From NCBI GenBank assembly GCA_041500225.1, contig JBGQLV010000003.1, forward strand, positions 23,708 through 87,707: a stretch of 64,000 nucleotides of DNA, given 5' to 3'. Both the position numbers and the translations under genes were made by a program. The number at the start of each line of letters is the position of its first letter. Positions within the stretch are counted from its first letter, which is position 1. Of the stretch, positions 48,273 through 57,290 are shown piece after piece. The notes beneath the pieces were generated by a model. That model ran no database searches. It had not been told where the DNA came from and saw only the letters and a list, made by a program, of their open reading frames with translations. The stretch is from 0-14-3-00-41-53 sp041500225. GTDB taxonomy: Bacteria; Nitrospirota; Thermodesulfovibrionia; Thermodesulfovibrionales; SM23-35.

Positions 48273-49113
48273 TACCTTCCCTCAGTGTCCGGGCCTTTTT
48301 GAAATCCCTTTCAAGGGATTCAGAATCAAGAGCCCTGAGATACTGGCTTACCCTGTCGAGATTGTTTTTAAAAATCTCAATAGATTCGAGGAGATTATCC
48401 TTATTAAGAATACATATATCGCGCCATAGTTCCGGGGAACTTGATGCTATCCTCGTGGTATCCATAAAACCCTGTCCTGAAAATTTAAGATATGAGTTGT
48501 CTATATCTGCTACCGTATTCATTATTATATATGCAATTAGATGAGGCAGGTGGCTTACTGATGCATATATCCTGTCATGTTCGTCAGGGTTGATCAATTT
48601 TACAATAGAGCCAAAAGTCTTCCATATGGCTATAATCTTTTCAAGGGCGTTTTTGTCTGTCTTTTCTGTAGGCGTAATAATGCACTTCGCACCCTTGAAG
48701 ATATCTGCTGTTGCTGTATCAATTCCTGAATGGTTACTACCCGCTATAGGGTGTCCTCCAACAAAATAGACGCCTTCAGGCATTAATGCCTCCATATCGC
48801 GTACGAGTTTTCCTTTCACACTACCAACATCGCTAACTATAGCACCTTTGTTTAATGAGCTATGTATTTTCTTTGCAATATCAATAAAACTTCCGACAGG
48901 GGTTGCAAACAATATAAGGTCTGAACCAATGCATGCCTTTGCAGGGTCAAGCTCAAATGAGTCAATTATCGTTTTTTCTTTTGCCCTCTGCAGATTTTCT
49001 TTCCATCTCCCGAAACCTGTGACCTCATTACAGAGTTTGTTTTTTTTCAGCGCAAGGGCAAAAGAACCACCAATCAGACCAACACCGATTATAGTTACCT
49101 TATTGAAAATCAT
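48259..49113 (-). CDS. tyrA: Prephenate dehydrogenase
   Basis: This 284-aa enzyme oxidatively decarboxylates prephenate for tyrosine synthesis. The NAD-binding GVGLIGGSFALAL is at residues 11-23. FVGGHPIAGSNHSGIDTA (about 116-133) contains the catalytic His region, followed by DEHDRIYASVSHLPHLIAY. An arogenate specificity cannot be excluded. It overlaps aroA by 14 bases and the DAHP synthase gene by 4 bases. Confidence 0.92.
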   Translation of the reverse strand: MIFNKVTIIGVGLIGGSFALALKKNKLCNEVTGFGRWKENLQRAKEKTIIDSFELDPAKACIGSDLILFATPVGSFIDIAKKIHSSLNKGAIVSDVGSVKGKLVRDMEALMPEGVYFVGGHPIAGSNHSGIDTATADIFKGAKCIITPTEKTDKNALEKIIAIWKTFGSIVKLINPDEHDRIYASVSHLPHLIAYIIMNTVADIDNSYLKFSGQGFMDTTRIASSSPELWRDICILNKDNLLESIEIFKNNLDRVSQYLRALDSESLERDFKKARTLREGIGQN

Positions 49114-50135
49114 ATCTCTCTTCCAACAGCGGCTGCTATAGGTCTTAATTCTTTCATCAACTTTTTAAATTCATCAGGCTTCAGAGACTGTTCTCCATCA
49201 GATAGCGCTTCTTCAGGATTTGTATGAACCTCAATGAGAAGCCCATCTGTCCCTGCTGCTACAGCTGCCTTTGCCATAGGTGCAACATAAGCCAATTTAC
49301 CCACGGCATGACTCGGATCAACAATAACAGGAAGGTGTGTAAGTTGCTTAAGCACCGGAACTGCACTAAGGTCAAGGGTATTCCTGGTTGCAGTCTCGAA
49401 TGTCCTTATGCCTCTTTCACAGAGGATTACATTCTGATTACCCTTAGACATTATATATTCAGCAGCCATAAGCCATTCTTTTATTGTTGCTGACAAACCT
49501 CTTTTAAGCAAAACCGGCTTGTTACATGCGCCGACCTCAAGGAGCAATCTGAAGTTCTGCATGTTCCTTGCTCCTATCTGTATTATGTCTGCATATTTTA
49601 AGATAACCTCTATATCCCTCGGGTCCATCAACTCTGTTACAACCGGAAGTCCTGTCTTTTTTCTCACATCTGCAAGGTATTTCAACCCTTCTTCACCAAG
49701 ACCCTGGAAAGAGTAAGGTGAAGTACGCGGCTTAAATGCGCCCCCCCTTATAAATGTAGCGCCTGCATCCTTGACCTTCTCTGCAATACTCATCAGCATG
49801 GTTTTGTTCTCTATTGCACATGGACCTGCAATTACGTGTATTTTTTTGCCCCCGATAGTCTGCCCCCTTACATTGATAGTTGTATCCTTTGCCTTGAAAT
49901 CCCTGCTTGCGAGCTTGTAGGGTTTGAGTATCCTCATTACATCTTCTACACCCGGCATCAGCCTTATAGCGTTTTCTTCTTCCTCTGTTATCTTTGAGGT
50001 ATCACCAATAACCCCGACTATAGTTCTTTCAGTACCTTTTGAGATATTTGCTTTCAAACCGCGGTGTTCAAGTTTCTTTATAATACGCTTCAGTTCTTCT
50101 TCAGTTGTACCCGGGTTTAAAACAATGATATCCAT
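49110..50135 (-). CDS. aroF: 3-deoxy-7-phosphoheptulonate synthase (type I-beta)
   Basis: This 341-aa enzyme makes DAHP from PEP and erythrose-4-phosphate, the entry step of the shikimate pathway. Residues 1-70 form the ferredoxin-like regulatory domain (VLNPGTTEEELKRIIKKLEH) that allows feedback inhibition in the Thermotoga-type enzyme. The barrel has IAGPCAIEN (about 105-113), RGGAFKPRTSPYSFQG, LCERGIRTFE and VDPSHAVG (metal His). Repeat copy 3 lies between it and hisC. Confidence 0.95.
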   Translation of the reverse strand: MDIIVLNPGTTEEELKRIIKKLEHRGLKANISKGTERTIVGVIGDTSKITEEEENAIRLMPGVEDVMRILKPYKLASRDFKAKDTTINVRGQTIGGKKIHVIAGPCAIENKTMLMSIAEKVKDAGATFIRGGAFKPRTSPYSFQGLGEEGLKYLADVRKKTGLPVVTELMDPRDIEVILKYADIIQIGARNMQNFRLLLEVGACNKPVLLKRGLSATIKEWLMAAEYIMSKGNQNVILCERGIRTFETATRNTLDLSAVPVLKQLTHLPVIVDPSHAVGKLAYVAPMAKAAVAAGTDGLLIEVHTNPEEALSDGEQSLKPDEFKKLMKELRPIAAAVGREI

Positions 50136-50174
50136 TTATCCCCTCCAGATTTATAAGTACGGAAACAGGTCCTA

Positions 50175-50270
50175 AAAGACAGGATATTGCCCTTGAGCGG
50201 TTTTGGTCGATGCGACCACCTCGGAGGTCGGTACGACCGAGAATGAGCGAAGGGGTAATATCCTGTCTTT
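50175..50270 (+). repeat. Structured palindromic element, copy 3
   Basis: A 14-bp outer stem (AAAGACAGGATATT ... AATATCCTGTCTTT) and inner CCCTT/AAGGG pairing lead to the hairpin TGGTCG-ATG-CGACCA (50204-50218). The conserved core ACCTCGGAGGTCGGTACGAC is followed by CGAGAATGAGCG. It shares the core with copies 1 and 2 but has different stem sequences that still pair. It lies between hisC and the DAHP synthase gene. Confidence 0.85.
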
Positions 50271-50285
50271 AGAAGTGTGCTCATT

Positions 50286-51386
50286 TCACTTATTACTCCT
50301 TGCTCTCTTTAATGCTTCGATAAACCTTTTATTCTCTTCAGGCAAACCTATGGTTACCCTGATTTCCTCAGGTCCTACAGGCCTGACAATTACTCCATAT
50401 CTTAACAATTTATTATACAATTCATTTGAATCCTGTCCCAAAAGTATATATAAAAAATTTGCCTCTGTAGGGATATATTTCAGACCGAGAGAGTTGAGCT
50501 CTCTGTAAAGATATCCTTTCCCCTGTTCATTTATTTCCAGGGAGTATATGACATGATCTTTATCTTTAAGCGCCCATAAAGCTGCATTCTGTGCTAAAGT
50601 GTTAGTGTTAAAGGGTGGTCGGAGTTTATTCATCTCGAAGATTATATCCTGTCTTGCGATCCCATAGCCAATCCTGAGACCCGCAAGGCCGTAAATTTTT
50701 GAAAAGGTTCTTAGTATCAGTATATCTCTTCCATCTCTGAAATGTTTCATGCTATCAGCATATTCAGGGTCAGCGACATATTCATAGTAAGCTTCATCGA
50801 CTACAACTAATATCCCGTCAGGAAGTCTGTTCAGCAGGCGATCAAATTCAACTCGTTTGTTTATAGTACCTGTTGGGTTGTTCGGATTTGCTATAAAGAA
50901 CATCTTCGTTTTGGAGGTAACCGCATCAGCCATTGCATCGAGGTCATGTGTGTAATGTTTCAAAGGTATCTGAACAGGTCTTCCACCTATTGCCTGCACT
51001 GCCATAGGGTAAACGATAAACGATGGATGGGCCATAACAGCCTCGTCACCAGGTTCGAGAAATGTCCTTACAGCAATATCAATAAGTTCGTTCGAGCCAT
51101 TACCAAGGATTATCTCGTCTTCTCTGACAGACAGTTTGTCTGATAATGCTCTTTTAATATAATACCCACTCCCATCAGGATATCTATTTAAGCTGTTTGA
51201 ACTATTGGAACTTTTTAAATAATCTACTATTGCCTTTAACGCCATGGGTGATGGGCCAAGAGGGTTCTCATTGGATGCAATCTTTATAGAGTCCTTCACG
51301 CCGAGTTCCCGTTCAAGCTCCTCTATTGGTTTGCCGGGGATATAAGGCCTGATTTCTGAGACATGGTCCGGCGGTTTAATCATCAA
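50286..51386 (-). CDS. hisC: Histidinol-phosphate/aromatic aminotransferase
   Basis: This 366-aa PLP enzyme (fold type I) has IKIASNENPLGPSPMALKAI (residues 34-53), NPNNPTGTINK (about 167-177), VVDEAYYEYV (about 195-204) and the PLP lysine in LRTFSKIYGLAGLRIGYG (about 226-243). Its position between pheA and aroF suggests it also transaminates prephenate or phenylpyruvate. A short segment (SSNSSNSLNRYPDG, about 57-70) is a repeat-derived extension of a loop. It overlaps pheA by 4 bases. Confidence 0.9.
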   Translation of the reverse strand: MMIKPPDHVSEIRPYIPGKPIEELERELGVKDSIKIASNENPLGPSPMALKAIVDYLKSSNSSNSLNRYPDGSGYYIKRALSDKLSVREDEIILGNGSNELIDIAVRTFLEPGDEAVMAHPSFIVYPMAVQAIGGRPVQIPLKHYTHDLDAMADAVTSKTKMFFIANPNNPTGTINKRVEFDRLLNRLPDGILVVVDEAYYEYVADPEYADSMKHFRDGRDILILRTFSKIYGLAGLRIGYGIARQDIIFEMNKLRPPFNTNTLAQNAALWALKDKDHVIYSLEINEQGKGYLYRELNSLGLKYIPTEANFLYILLGQDSNELYNKLLRYGVIVRPVGPEEIRVTIGLPEENKRFIEALKRARSNK

Positions 51387-52453
51387 GTTCCACCATGAGG
51401 ATAGGAACCAAGAATCTTGACATAAAGGCAGTAATCTTTTATGTTTTCGATTGCCTTCTTCAGCTTCTTGTCATCTATATGTCCCTCCATATCAACAAAG
51501 AATATATACTCCCATGCCTTTCTCTTGGAGGGCCTTGATTCTATTTTTGTAAGGTTAATCTTTGACTTTTTAAAAGGTGAAAGGATGTCGTACAGAGCTC
51601 CGGGCTTATCCTTAATCGAAAACATAATAGATGTTTTGTCTCTACCAGTCTTTGGAGGAGATTCTTTTGAGATAACAAGGAATCTTGTACAATTGTGCTT
51701 GCTGTCTTCGATACTCTTTTCGGCAAAATGCAGGTCATAGACCTTTGCAGCCAACTCACTTGCAATAGCTGCTGCCTCATCATCCCGGGATGCAAGCTCG
51801 GCTGCTTTAGCTGTACTTGTGGTTTCGATTATAGGTATCCTGGGAAAGTTTGATTCAAGCCATCGTCTGCACTGTGCTGTTGCAGGTGGGTGGGAATAAA
51901 TCTTTTTGATCTTTGCCTTATCTCCGCTCTTCGACATGAGGTTATGGGATATCTCGAGCATTACCTCAGCAGCAACCTTGAGGTCATAATCCATGAACAT
52001 ATCGAGTGTATAGCTGATAACACCTTCGTTTGAGTTTTCGATAGGTACAACGCCGAACTCTGTCTTACCGGCCTCAACAGTATCGAATACGTCCCTGATA
52101 CTTTCGACCGGCACAAAAAGAGCAGATGAACCAAAGTGTCTCAATGCTGCAAGATGTGTGAAGGTTGCCAGTGGACCCAGACAGGCAACTTTTAAGGGTT
52201 CCTCGAGGGAGAGGGATGCAGATAGAATTTCCCTGAATATGACTTTCAGGGTATCATTTGGAAATGGTCCTTTGTTAAGGGCTGTAAGACGTTCTAATAT
52301 TTCCCTTTCGCGCTCAGGGGAATAGAATTTTGCCTTCTCATTACGTTTGATATGGGCAATCTCAATGACAATATTAGCCCTCTTGTTCAGGAGCTTAACT
52401 ATCTCATCATCAATTTCGTCGATTTCTCTTCTTAATTTTTTAAGTTCTTCCAT
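51383..52453 (-). CDS. pheA: Bifunctional chorismate mutase/prephenate dehydratase
   Basis: This 356-aa P-protein for phenylalanine synthesis has residues 1-80 as an AroQ chorismate mutase (LRREIDEIDDEIVKLLNKRA). Residues about 90-270 form the prephenate dehydratase (CLGPLATFTHLAA, VPIENSNEGVI, NCTRFLVIS). Residues 280-350 form an ACT domain (FSIKDKPGALYDIL, then ESRPSKRKAWEYIFFVD) for feedback control. The frame opens earlier (TTG at 52513), but family alignment favours the ATG at 52453. It is the first gene of the aromatic operon. Confidence 0.93.
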   Translation of the reverse strand: MEELKKLRREIDEIDDEIVKLLNKRANIVIEIAHIKRNEKAKFYSPEREREILERLTALNKGPFPNDTLKVIFREILSASLSLEEPLKVACLGPLATFTHLAALRHFGSSALFVPVESIRDVFDTVEAGKTEFGVVPIENSNEGVISYTLDMFMDYDLKVAAEVMLEISHNLMSKSGDKAKIKKIYSHPPATAQCRRWLESNFPRIPIIETTSTAKAAELASRDDEAAAIASELAAKVYDLHFAEKSIEDSKHNCTRFLVISKESPPKTGRDKTSIMFSIKDKPGALYDILSPFKKSKINLTKIESRPSKRKAWEYIFFVDMEGHIDDKKLKKAIENIKDYCLYVKILGSYPHGGT

Positions 52454-52662
52454 ATGACCATGTGGTAATAAATCAGCATTATAGTCTGGAAAATCAAATA
52501 ATTGATCAATCAACCAGCCCGCTGATTTAGAGCTATTATTACAAATTATTTCTTATTTTTTCAATTTAAATGAACCGCCGGAACTTTCAACCTCTTTCAT
52601 CCCTTTCGATGCCAAGGATGGATGTTAGTATTATTATTAAATATGCTAACATTAATCAGGTT

Positions 52663-52950
52663 ATGGAAATACCATTTAAAAGGTCAAAAAAAGGCATAAC
52701 TTTCAAGGTTAAGGTAGAGCCAAAGTCTTCAAAAAGGGGTATTTCAGGCCTTGTTGGTGATGCCCTTAAGATAAGAGTCAATGCCCCTCCGGTTAGAGGG
52801 GCTGCAAATGAAGAACTCATAGAGATTCTTTCCGAAGAGTTTTGCATCAAGAAAGCCGCCATAAAAATTATCAGAGGACACTTTTCAAGAGATAAAGTCG
52901 TGGAGATAGAGGGGATGGAAGTAGCGCCGTCAATTTTAAAAACTAAATAA
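52663..52950 (+). CDS. DUF167 (YggU-like) family protein
   Basis: This 95-aa protein starts MEIPFKRSKKGITFKVKVEP, as typical of YggU/DUF167, followed by the conserved SKRGISGLVGDALKIRVNAP (about 24-43) and PVRGAANEELIEILSEEF. The function is unknown. The open frame runs upstream to 52570, but the extra residues do not resemble the family. The ATG at 52663 is preferred with a weak CAGG before it. It is an isolated plus-strand gene convergent with purB. Confidence 0.82.
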   Translation: MEIPFKRSKKGITFKVKVEPKSSKRGISGLVGDALKIRVNAPPVRGAANEELIEILSEEFCIKKAAIKIIRGHFSRDKVVEIEGMEVAPSILKTK

Positions 52951-53097
52951 AATCAGCAAGTTTTATTCTGGCATTTTTTACTCACCTTTTTCAAAAGTAT
53001 GGATTCTCTCAATTAAAACTATTTCTCTGATCCCTCGTGATAACTTAAAGCAATATGTAATACAATGTCTTCTTACAGACGTTTAATAGTAAGGGAT

Positions 53098-54399
53098 TTA
53101 ATTAGATGATCCAAAGACCCTTTTGAATATATAATCTACGTTTATTAGATAATATTCGAGATCGAAAATATTCTCAATCTCTTTTGATGTTAGGTATTTT
53201 TTGACTTCTTTGTCTTTCAATAATAACTTCTTGAACTGAACCCCTGCCTTCCAGCTCTTCATTGCATCCCTCTGCACGATACTGTATGCACTCTCGCGGT
53301 CGAGTCCCTTCTCTATAAGGGCAAGCATAACCCTTTGTGAGGTATAGAGGCCATAGCTCCTTGCCATATTTTCTTTCATCCTCTTCGGATACACATAAAG
53401 ACTCTCGAGGATTCCCTTAATCCTATTAAGCATGTAATCAACGAGTATTGAGCTATCAGGGATTATTACTCGTTCAACAGAAGAATGTGAGATATCCCTT
53501 TCATGCCATAGTGCGATATTTTCGAAAGCTGCCATAGCATTTGACCTCACGAGCCTTGCAAGACCGGTGAGGTTTTCGCACCCGGCAGGATTCCGTTTAT
53601 GAGGCATCGCTGATGAGCCCTTCTGTCCTGCCATGAACGGTTCTTCTGCCTCAAGAACCTCTGACCTCTGGAGATGCCTTATCTCAACAGCTATCTTTTC
53701 GATAGAAGCTGCAATCAGTGCAAGGGTTGTGAGATACTCTGCGTGCCTGTCCCTCTGGACTATCTGTGTTGCAACAGGTTCGGGCTTCAGGCCAAGTTTT
53801 TTACATACCTTTTCTTCAATCGCAGGTGGGATATTGGAAAATGTACCAACAGCACCGGAGAGCTTTCCTACGCTTATCACATCCTTTGCTTTTTTTATCC
53901 TTTCGAGGTTTCTCTTCATATCTTCATACCATAGGGCGAACTTAAGGCCAAATGTTATGGGTTCTGCGTGGACACCGTGGCTCCTGCCCATCATAGGTGT
54001 ATTTTTATATTTGTATGCCTGTCTTTTAAGGACATCAATCAATTCCTGTATATCTTTGATGATTATATCCGAGGCGTCCTGTAAAAGGAGGGCCAGGGCT
54101 GTATCCAGTATATCCGATGAGGTCAATCCCCTATGTATGAACCTCGACTCAGTGCCGAGATTCTGAGCTACTGATGTAAGAAATGCTATGACATCATGTT
54201 TCACAACCTTCTCTATCTCGTCAATCCTCTTGATATCAAATCTTGCTTTTTTCTTAATGGCTTTCAGGGCATCCTTTGGTATCTTACCGAGCTCTGACCA
54301 TGCCTCACATGCAGCAATCTCTACATCAAGCCATTTCTGGTATTTGGTCTCGATATCCCACAGCTTCCCCATCTCAGGGCGTGTATAACGTGATATCAT
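53098..54399 (-). CDS. purB: Adenylosuccinate lyase
   Basis: This 433-aa enzyme cleaves SAICAR and adenylosuccinate in purine synthesis. Signatures are TSSDILDTALALLLQDA (about residues 92-108), GRSHGVHAEPITFGLK (His, about 138-153), and the fumarase/lyase signature GSSAMPHKRNP (about 263-273). The start follows AAGGGGGGATT. It is divergent from rpsB, and the 254-base gap between them holds both promoters. Confidence 0.96.
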   Translation of the reverse strand: MISRYTRPEMGKLWDIETKYQKWLDVEIAACEAWSELGKIPKDALKAIKKKARFDIKRIDEIEKVVKHDVIAFLTSVAQNLGTESRFIHRGLTSSDILDTALALLLQDASDIIIKDIQELIDVLKRQAYKYKNTPMMGRSHGVHAEPITFGLKFALWYEDMKRNLERIKKAKDVISVGKLSGAVGTFSNIPPAIEEKVCKKLGLKPEPVATQIVQRDRHAEYLTTLALIAASIEKIAVEIRHLQRSEVLEAEEPFMAGQKGSSAMPHKRNPAGCENLTGLARLVRSNAMAAFENIALWHERDISHSSVERVIIPDSSILVDYMLNRIKGILESLYVYPKRMKENMARSYGLYTSQRVMLALIEKGLDRESAYSIVQRDAMKSWKAGVQFKKLLLKDKEVKKYLTSKEIENIFDLEYYLINVDYIFKRVFGSSN

Positions 54400-54499
54400 A
54401 ATCCCCCCTTAAAGAAAAATTTCTATAAGCATTTATTATTTTGCCCCAGATAATTCAATTAGTTACGACTCCAATTCCTTAATTTTACCATCTATCCCC

Positions 54500-54529
54500 T
54501 TGCAAAAAAAGATATTTTTATGTTAGTCT
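54500..54529 (+). promoter_or_regulatory. Possible promoter of the rpsB operon
   Basis: TTGCAA (54500-54505) and TAGTCT (54524-54529) are spaced by 18 bases, the latter preceded by TGT as in an extended -10. It would start a leader of about 115 bases with three hairpins. Confidence 0.35.
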
Positions 54530-54530
54530 T

Positions 54531-54653
54531 ACCTTTCCGAAGGAAAAAATCTGTATTTCTCATCAGGAAATACGCCTTTTCACAAATATTTTGTACAGAA
54601 AAACCCAATAACCAGAAAAAGGGTTTTGAAAAGACAGGAGGAGAAAAAAGAAT
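54531..54653 (+). promoter_or_regulatory. Structured rpsB leader
   Basis: Three potential hairpins precede rpsB: TTTCC/GGAAA around 54534-54545, GTATTTC/GAAATAC (54553-54573), and AAAACCC/GGGTTTT (54600-54627). AGGAGG comes just before the ATG. Autoregulation of rpsB by S2 is known in other bacteria; here it is only suggested by position. Confidence 0.4.
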
Positions 54654-55415
54654 ATGGTAGCAGCAATGAAGGAACTGCTTGAGGCAGGGGTTCACTTTGG
54701 CCATCAGGTAAAACGATGGCATCCTAAGATGAAAAAATACATTTTTGGAGAGAGAAACGGTATATATATCATTGACCTTCAGAAGACGGTAAAGGGTCTT
54801 GAAGTGGCATATAATTTCATAAAGGGTATGGCATCAACAGGAGCGCCGATACTTTTTGTCGGTACAAAAAAACAATCACAGGATGCGATTCAGGAAGAGG
54901 CAACAAGGGCAGGTGCATTTTATGTCAACCAGCGCTGGCTTGGGGGCATGTTATCGAATTTTTCCACGATAAAAAAGAGTATAGCAAAACTGAAGAAGTT
55001 TGAGACTATGAAAGAGGATGGCACATTGGCTCTGCTTACCAAAAAAGAGGTTGCTGCCATTGAAAAGGAAAGGGCTAAATTGGAAAAGAACCTGTTAGGC
55101 ATTAAAGATATGACAAGCCTTCCGGCAGCCCTGTTTATAGTGGACCCGAAGAAGGAGAGGATTGCTGTTTTAGAGGCAAGGAAACTCTCTGTGCCAATAG
55201 TTGCAATAGTTGACACAAACTGTGACCCGGATGAAATTGATTATGTAATCCCTGGTAATGATGATGCTATAAGGGCCATAAAACTTATAACATCAAAGAT
55301 AGCAGATGCTGTGCTTGAAGGTAAAGAGATACTATCAAAGACTACGGCAGAAGAGGCTGAGAGTCTGCAGGTTGAAGATAAGATACAGCAGGAAGAGGCC
55401 GAGGTAGCAGAATGA
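54654..55415 (+). CDS. rpsB: 30S ribosomal protein S2
   Basis: This 253-aa protein has MKELLEAGVHFGHQVKRWHP (residues 5-24), FVGTKKQSQDAIQEEA (about 68-83), RWLGGMLSNFSTIKKS (about 97-112) and VDTNCDPDEIDYVIPGNDDA (about 190-209), all S2 signatures. The acidic C-terminal tail is common. It opens the rpsB-tsf-pyrH-frr operon. AGGAGGAG precedes the ATG. Confidence 0.97.
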   Translation: MVAAMKELLEAGVHFGHQVKRWHPKMKKYIFGERNGIYIIDLQKTVKGLEVAYNFIKGMASTGAPILFVGTKKQSQDAIQEEATRAGAFYVNQRWLGGMLSNFSTIKKSIAKLKKFETMKEDGTLALLTKKEVAAIEKERAKLEKNLLGIKDMTSLPAALFIVDPKKERIAVLEARKLSVPIVAIVDTNCDPDEIDYVIPGNDDAIRAIKLITSKIADAVLEGKEILSKTTAEEAESLQVEDKIQQEEAEVAE

Positions 55416-56017
55416 CAATGGTATCTGCAGAAATGATTAAGAACCTCAGGGAGAAAACAGGCACTGGCATGATGGAATGCAAAAAAGCCCTTACAGAGTG
55501 TAACGGGGATTTTGAAAAAGCTATAGACTTACTCAGACAGAAAGGTCTTGCAAGTGCAGTAAAAAAAGCAGGGAGGACCGCATCTGAAGGCCTCATTCAC
55601 TCTTATTTACATATGGGCAAGATAGGAGCAATGATAGAGGTTAACTGTGAGACAGACTTTGTTGCAAGGACTGATGATTTCAAAGAACTTGTCAAAGATA
55701 TCGCTATGCATATAGCAGCTGCAACCCCACTATACTTAACAAGAGATGATGTGCAGCAGGATACCATAGAACGTGAAAAAGAGATATACAGGGCACAGGT
55801 TGCAGACAAACCGCCACACATTGTTGAAAAGATTATAGAGGGGAAGCTCGAGAAGTTTTACACTGATACCTGTCTTCTTGATCAGCTATTCATTAAGGAT
55901 CCGGAACAAAAGAAGAGGATTAAAGATATCGTCTCTGAGAAGGTTGCAAGATTGGGCGAGAATATTGTCATACGAAGATTTGTCAGATTCCAGCTTGGAG
56001 AGACAGCACAAGGATAG
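55412..56017 (+). CDS. tsf: Elongation factor Ts
   Basis: This 201-aa protein is the short type without the second half of the core dimer domain. It has LREKTGTGMMECKKALTECN (about residues 12-31), the UBA-like N-domain, then GLIHSYLHMGKIGAMIEVNC and CETDFVARTDDFKEL (about 73-90). It exchanges GDP on EF-Tu. It overlaps rpsB by 4 bases. Confidence 0.96.
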   Translation: MTMVSAEMIKNLREKTGTGMMECKKALTECNGDFEKAIDLLRQKGLASAVKKAGRTASEGLIHSYLHMGKIGAMIEVNCETDFVARTDDFKELVKDIAMHIAAATPLYLTRDDVQQDTIEREKEIYRAQVADKPPHIVEKIIEGKLEKFYTDTCLLDQLFIKDPEQKKRIKDIVSEKVARLGENIVIRRFVRFQLGETAQG

Positions 56018-56022
56018 AGAGC

Positions 56023-56763
56023 TTGATATACAAAAGGATACTCCTGAAAATTAGTGGTGAAGCTATGATGGGAGACAAGGGCTATGGAATTGATTCATCT
56101 ACTGTTGATTTTATAGCTAAAGAAATAAAGGAAGCAGTTTCCAGCGGAGTTGAAGTTGCAGTAGTGATTGGTGGGGGTAACATCTTCAGAGGGGTAGAGG
56201 CAAGTGTAAAAGGGATGGAAAGGGCATCCGCAGATTACATGGGAATGCTTGCAACTGTTATTAATGCCCTTGCCCTTCAGAATCACCTCGAAAAGCACGG
56301 GGTTCCAACAAGGGTTCAGTCAGCAATAGAGATGAAGGAACTTACAGAGCCATATATAAGGCGCAAGGCAATGAGACATCTCGAAAAAGGAAGAACGGTC
56401 ATCTTTGCTGCTGGTACAGGGAACCCTTATTTTACAACTGATACCGCTGCAGCACTGAGGGCTATGGAGATTGGTGCAGAAGTCATACTTAAGGCAACAA
56501 AGGTTGATGGTATATATTCATCCGACCCCATGAAAGACCCTACGGCAAAAAAATATAGCACGGTCGCTTATATTGATGTACTTAAAAGGGGTCTGAGTAT
56601 CATGGATTCGACTGCTGTATCATTATGTATGGACAATAACCTCCCTATTGTGGTATTTAATCTGAGAGGGAAAGGTAATATAAAAAAAATTATAGAAGGT
56701 AAGAAGATAGGAACTCTTGTAAGGCTAAATAATGGAGCAAGAGTTAAAAAGAAAAACCGCTGA
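56023..56763 (+). CDS. pyrH: Uridylate kinase
   Basis: This 246-aa UMP kinase of the amino-acid-kinase fold has KRILLKISGEAMMGDKGYGI (residues 4-23), VIGGGNIFRG (about 47-56), the UMP site ASADYMGMLATVINALAL (about 69-86), and TGNPYFTTDTAAALRAMEIG (about 132-151). The start is TTG at 56023, five bases after the tsf stop. It overlaps frr by 32 bases, a strong sign of coupling. Confidence 0.96.
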   Translation: MIYKRILLKISGEAMMGDKGYGIDSSTVDFIAKEIKEAVSSGVEVAVVIGGGNIFRGVEASVKGMERASADYMGMLATVINALALQNHLEKHGVPTRVQSAIEMKELTEPYIRRKAMRHLEKGRTVIFAAGTGNPYFTTDTAAALRAMEIGAEVILKATKVDGIYSSDPMKDPTAKKYSTVAYIDVLKRGLSIMDSTAVSLCMDNNLPIVVFNLRGKGNIKKIIEGKKIGTLVRLNNGARVKKKNR

Positions 56764-57289
56764 GCGGATGTCGCGTACCATCGAAGTCCTGAAGAAGGAA
56801 TTCGCTTCTGTCAGGACAGGAAGGGCTTCTCTGGCACTTCTCGATGGAATAATGGTAAATTATTACGATACACAAACTCCGCTTCAACAACTTGCAAGCC
56901 TGAGCATACCTGAGAGTCGTCAGATAGCAGTACAGCCATGGGATCAAAAAATCATTCCTGATATCGAGAAGGCTATTATGAAATCGGACCTCGGCCTGAC
57001 GCCTATGAATGACGGCAAGATAATAAGGATAAATATCCCTCCGCTTACAGAGGAAAGAAGGAAGCAGCTTGTGAAAGCTGTAAAGAAAAAGGCAGAAGAA
57101 GCAAAGATATCAATAAGGAATATCAGGAGAGATGCAAACGAAGAGCTTAAAAAACTTGAAAAAGAAAAACACCTCAGTGAAGATGAAGTCAAGAAAATAC
57201 AGGAGGAGACACAGAAGATCACAGATTCATACATAGCTAAAGCGGATGAGGTTTTAGGGCACAAAGAAAAAGAGATAATGGAGGTGTGA
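56732..57289 (+). CDS. frr: Ribosome recycling factor
   Basis: This 185-aa factor splits post-termination ribosomes with EF-G. Motifs are VLKKEFASVRTGRASLALLD (about residues 19-38), PLQQLASLSIPESRQIAVQPWD (about 52-73) and the C-terminal helix ending EKEIMEV. The ATG at 56732 lies inside pyrH. A 51-aa gene starts 2 bases after its stop. Confidence 0.96.
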   Translation: MEQELKRKTAERMSRTIEVLKKEFASVRTGRASLALLDGIMVNYYDTQTPLQQLASLSIPESRQIAVQPWDQKIIPDIEKAIMKSDLGLTPMNDGKIIRINIPPLTEERRKQLVKAVKKKAEEAKISIRNIRRDANEELKKLEKEKHLSEDEVKKIQEETQKITDSYIAKADEVLGHKEKEIMEV

Positions 57290-57290
57290 G

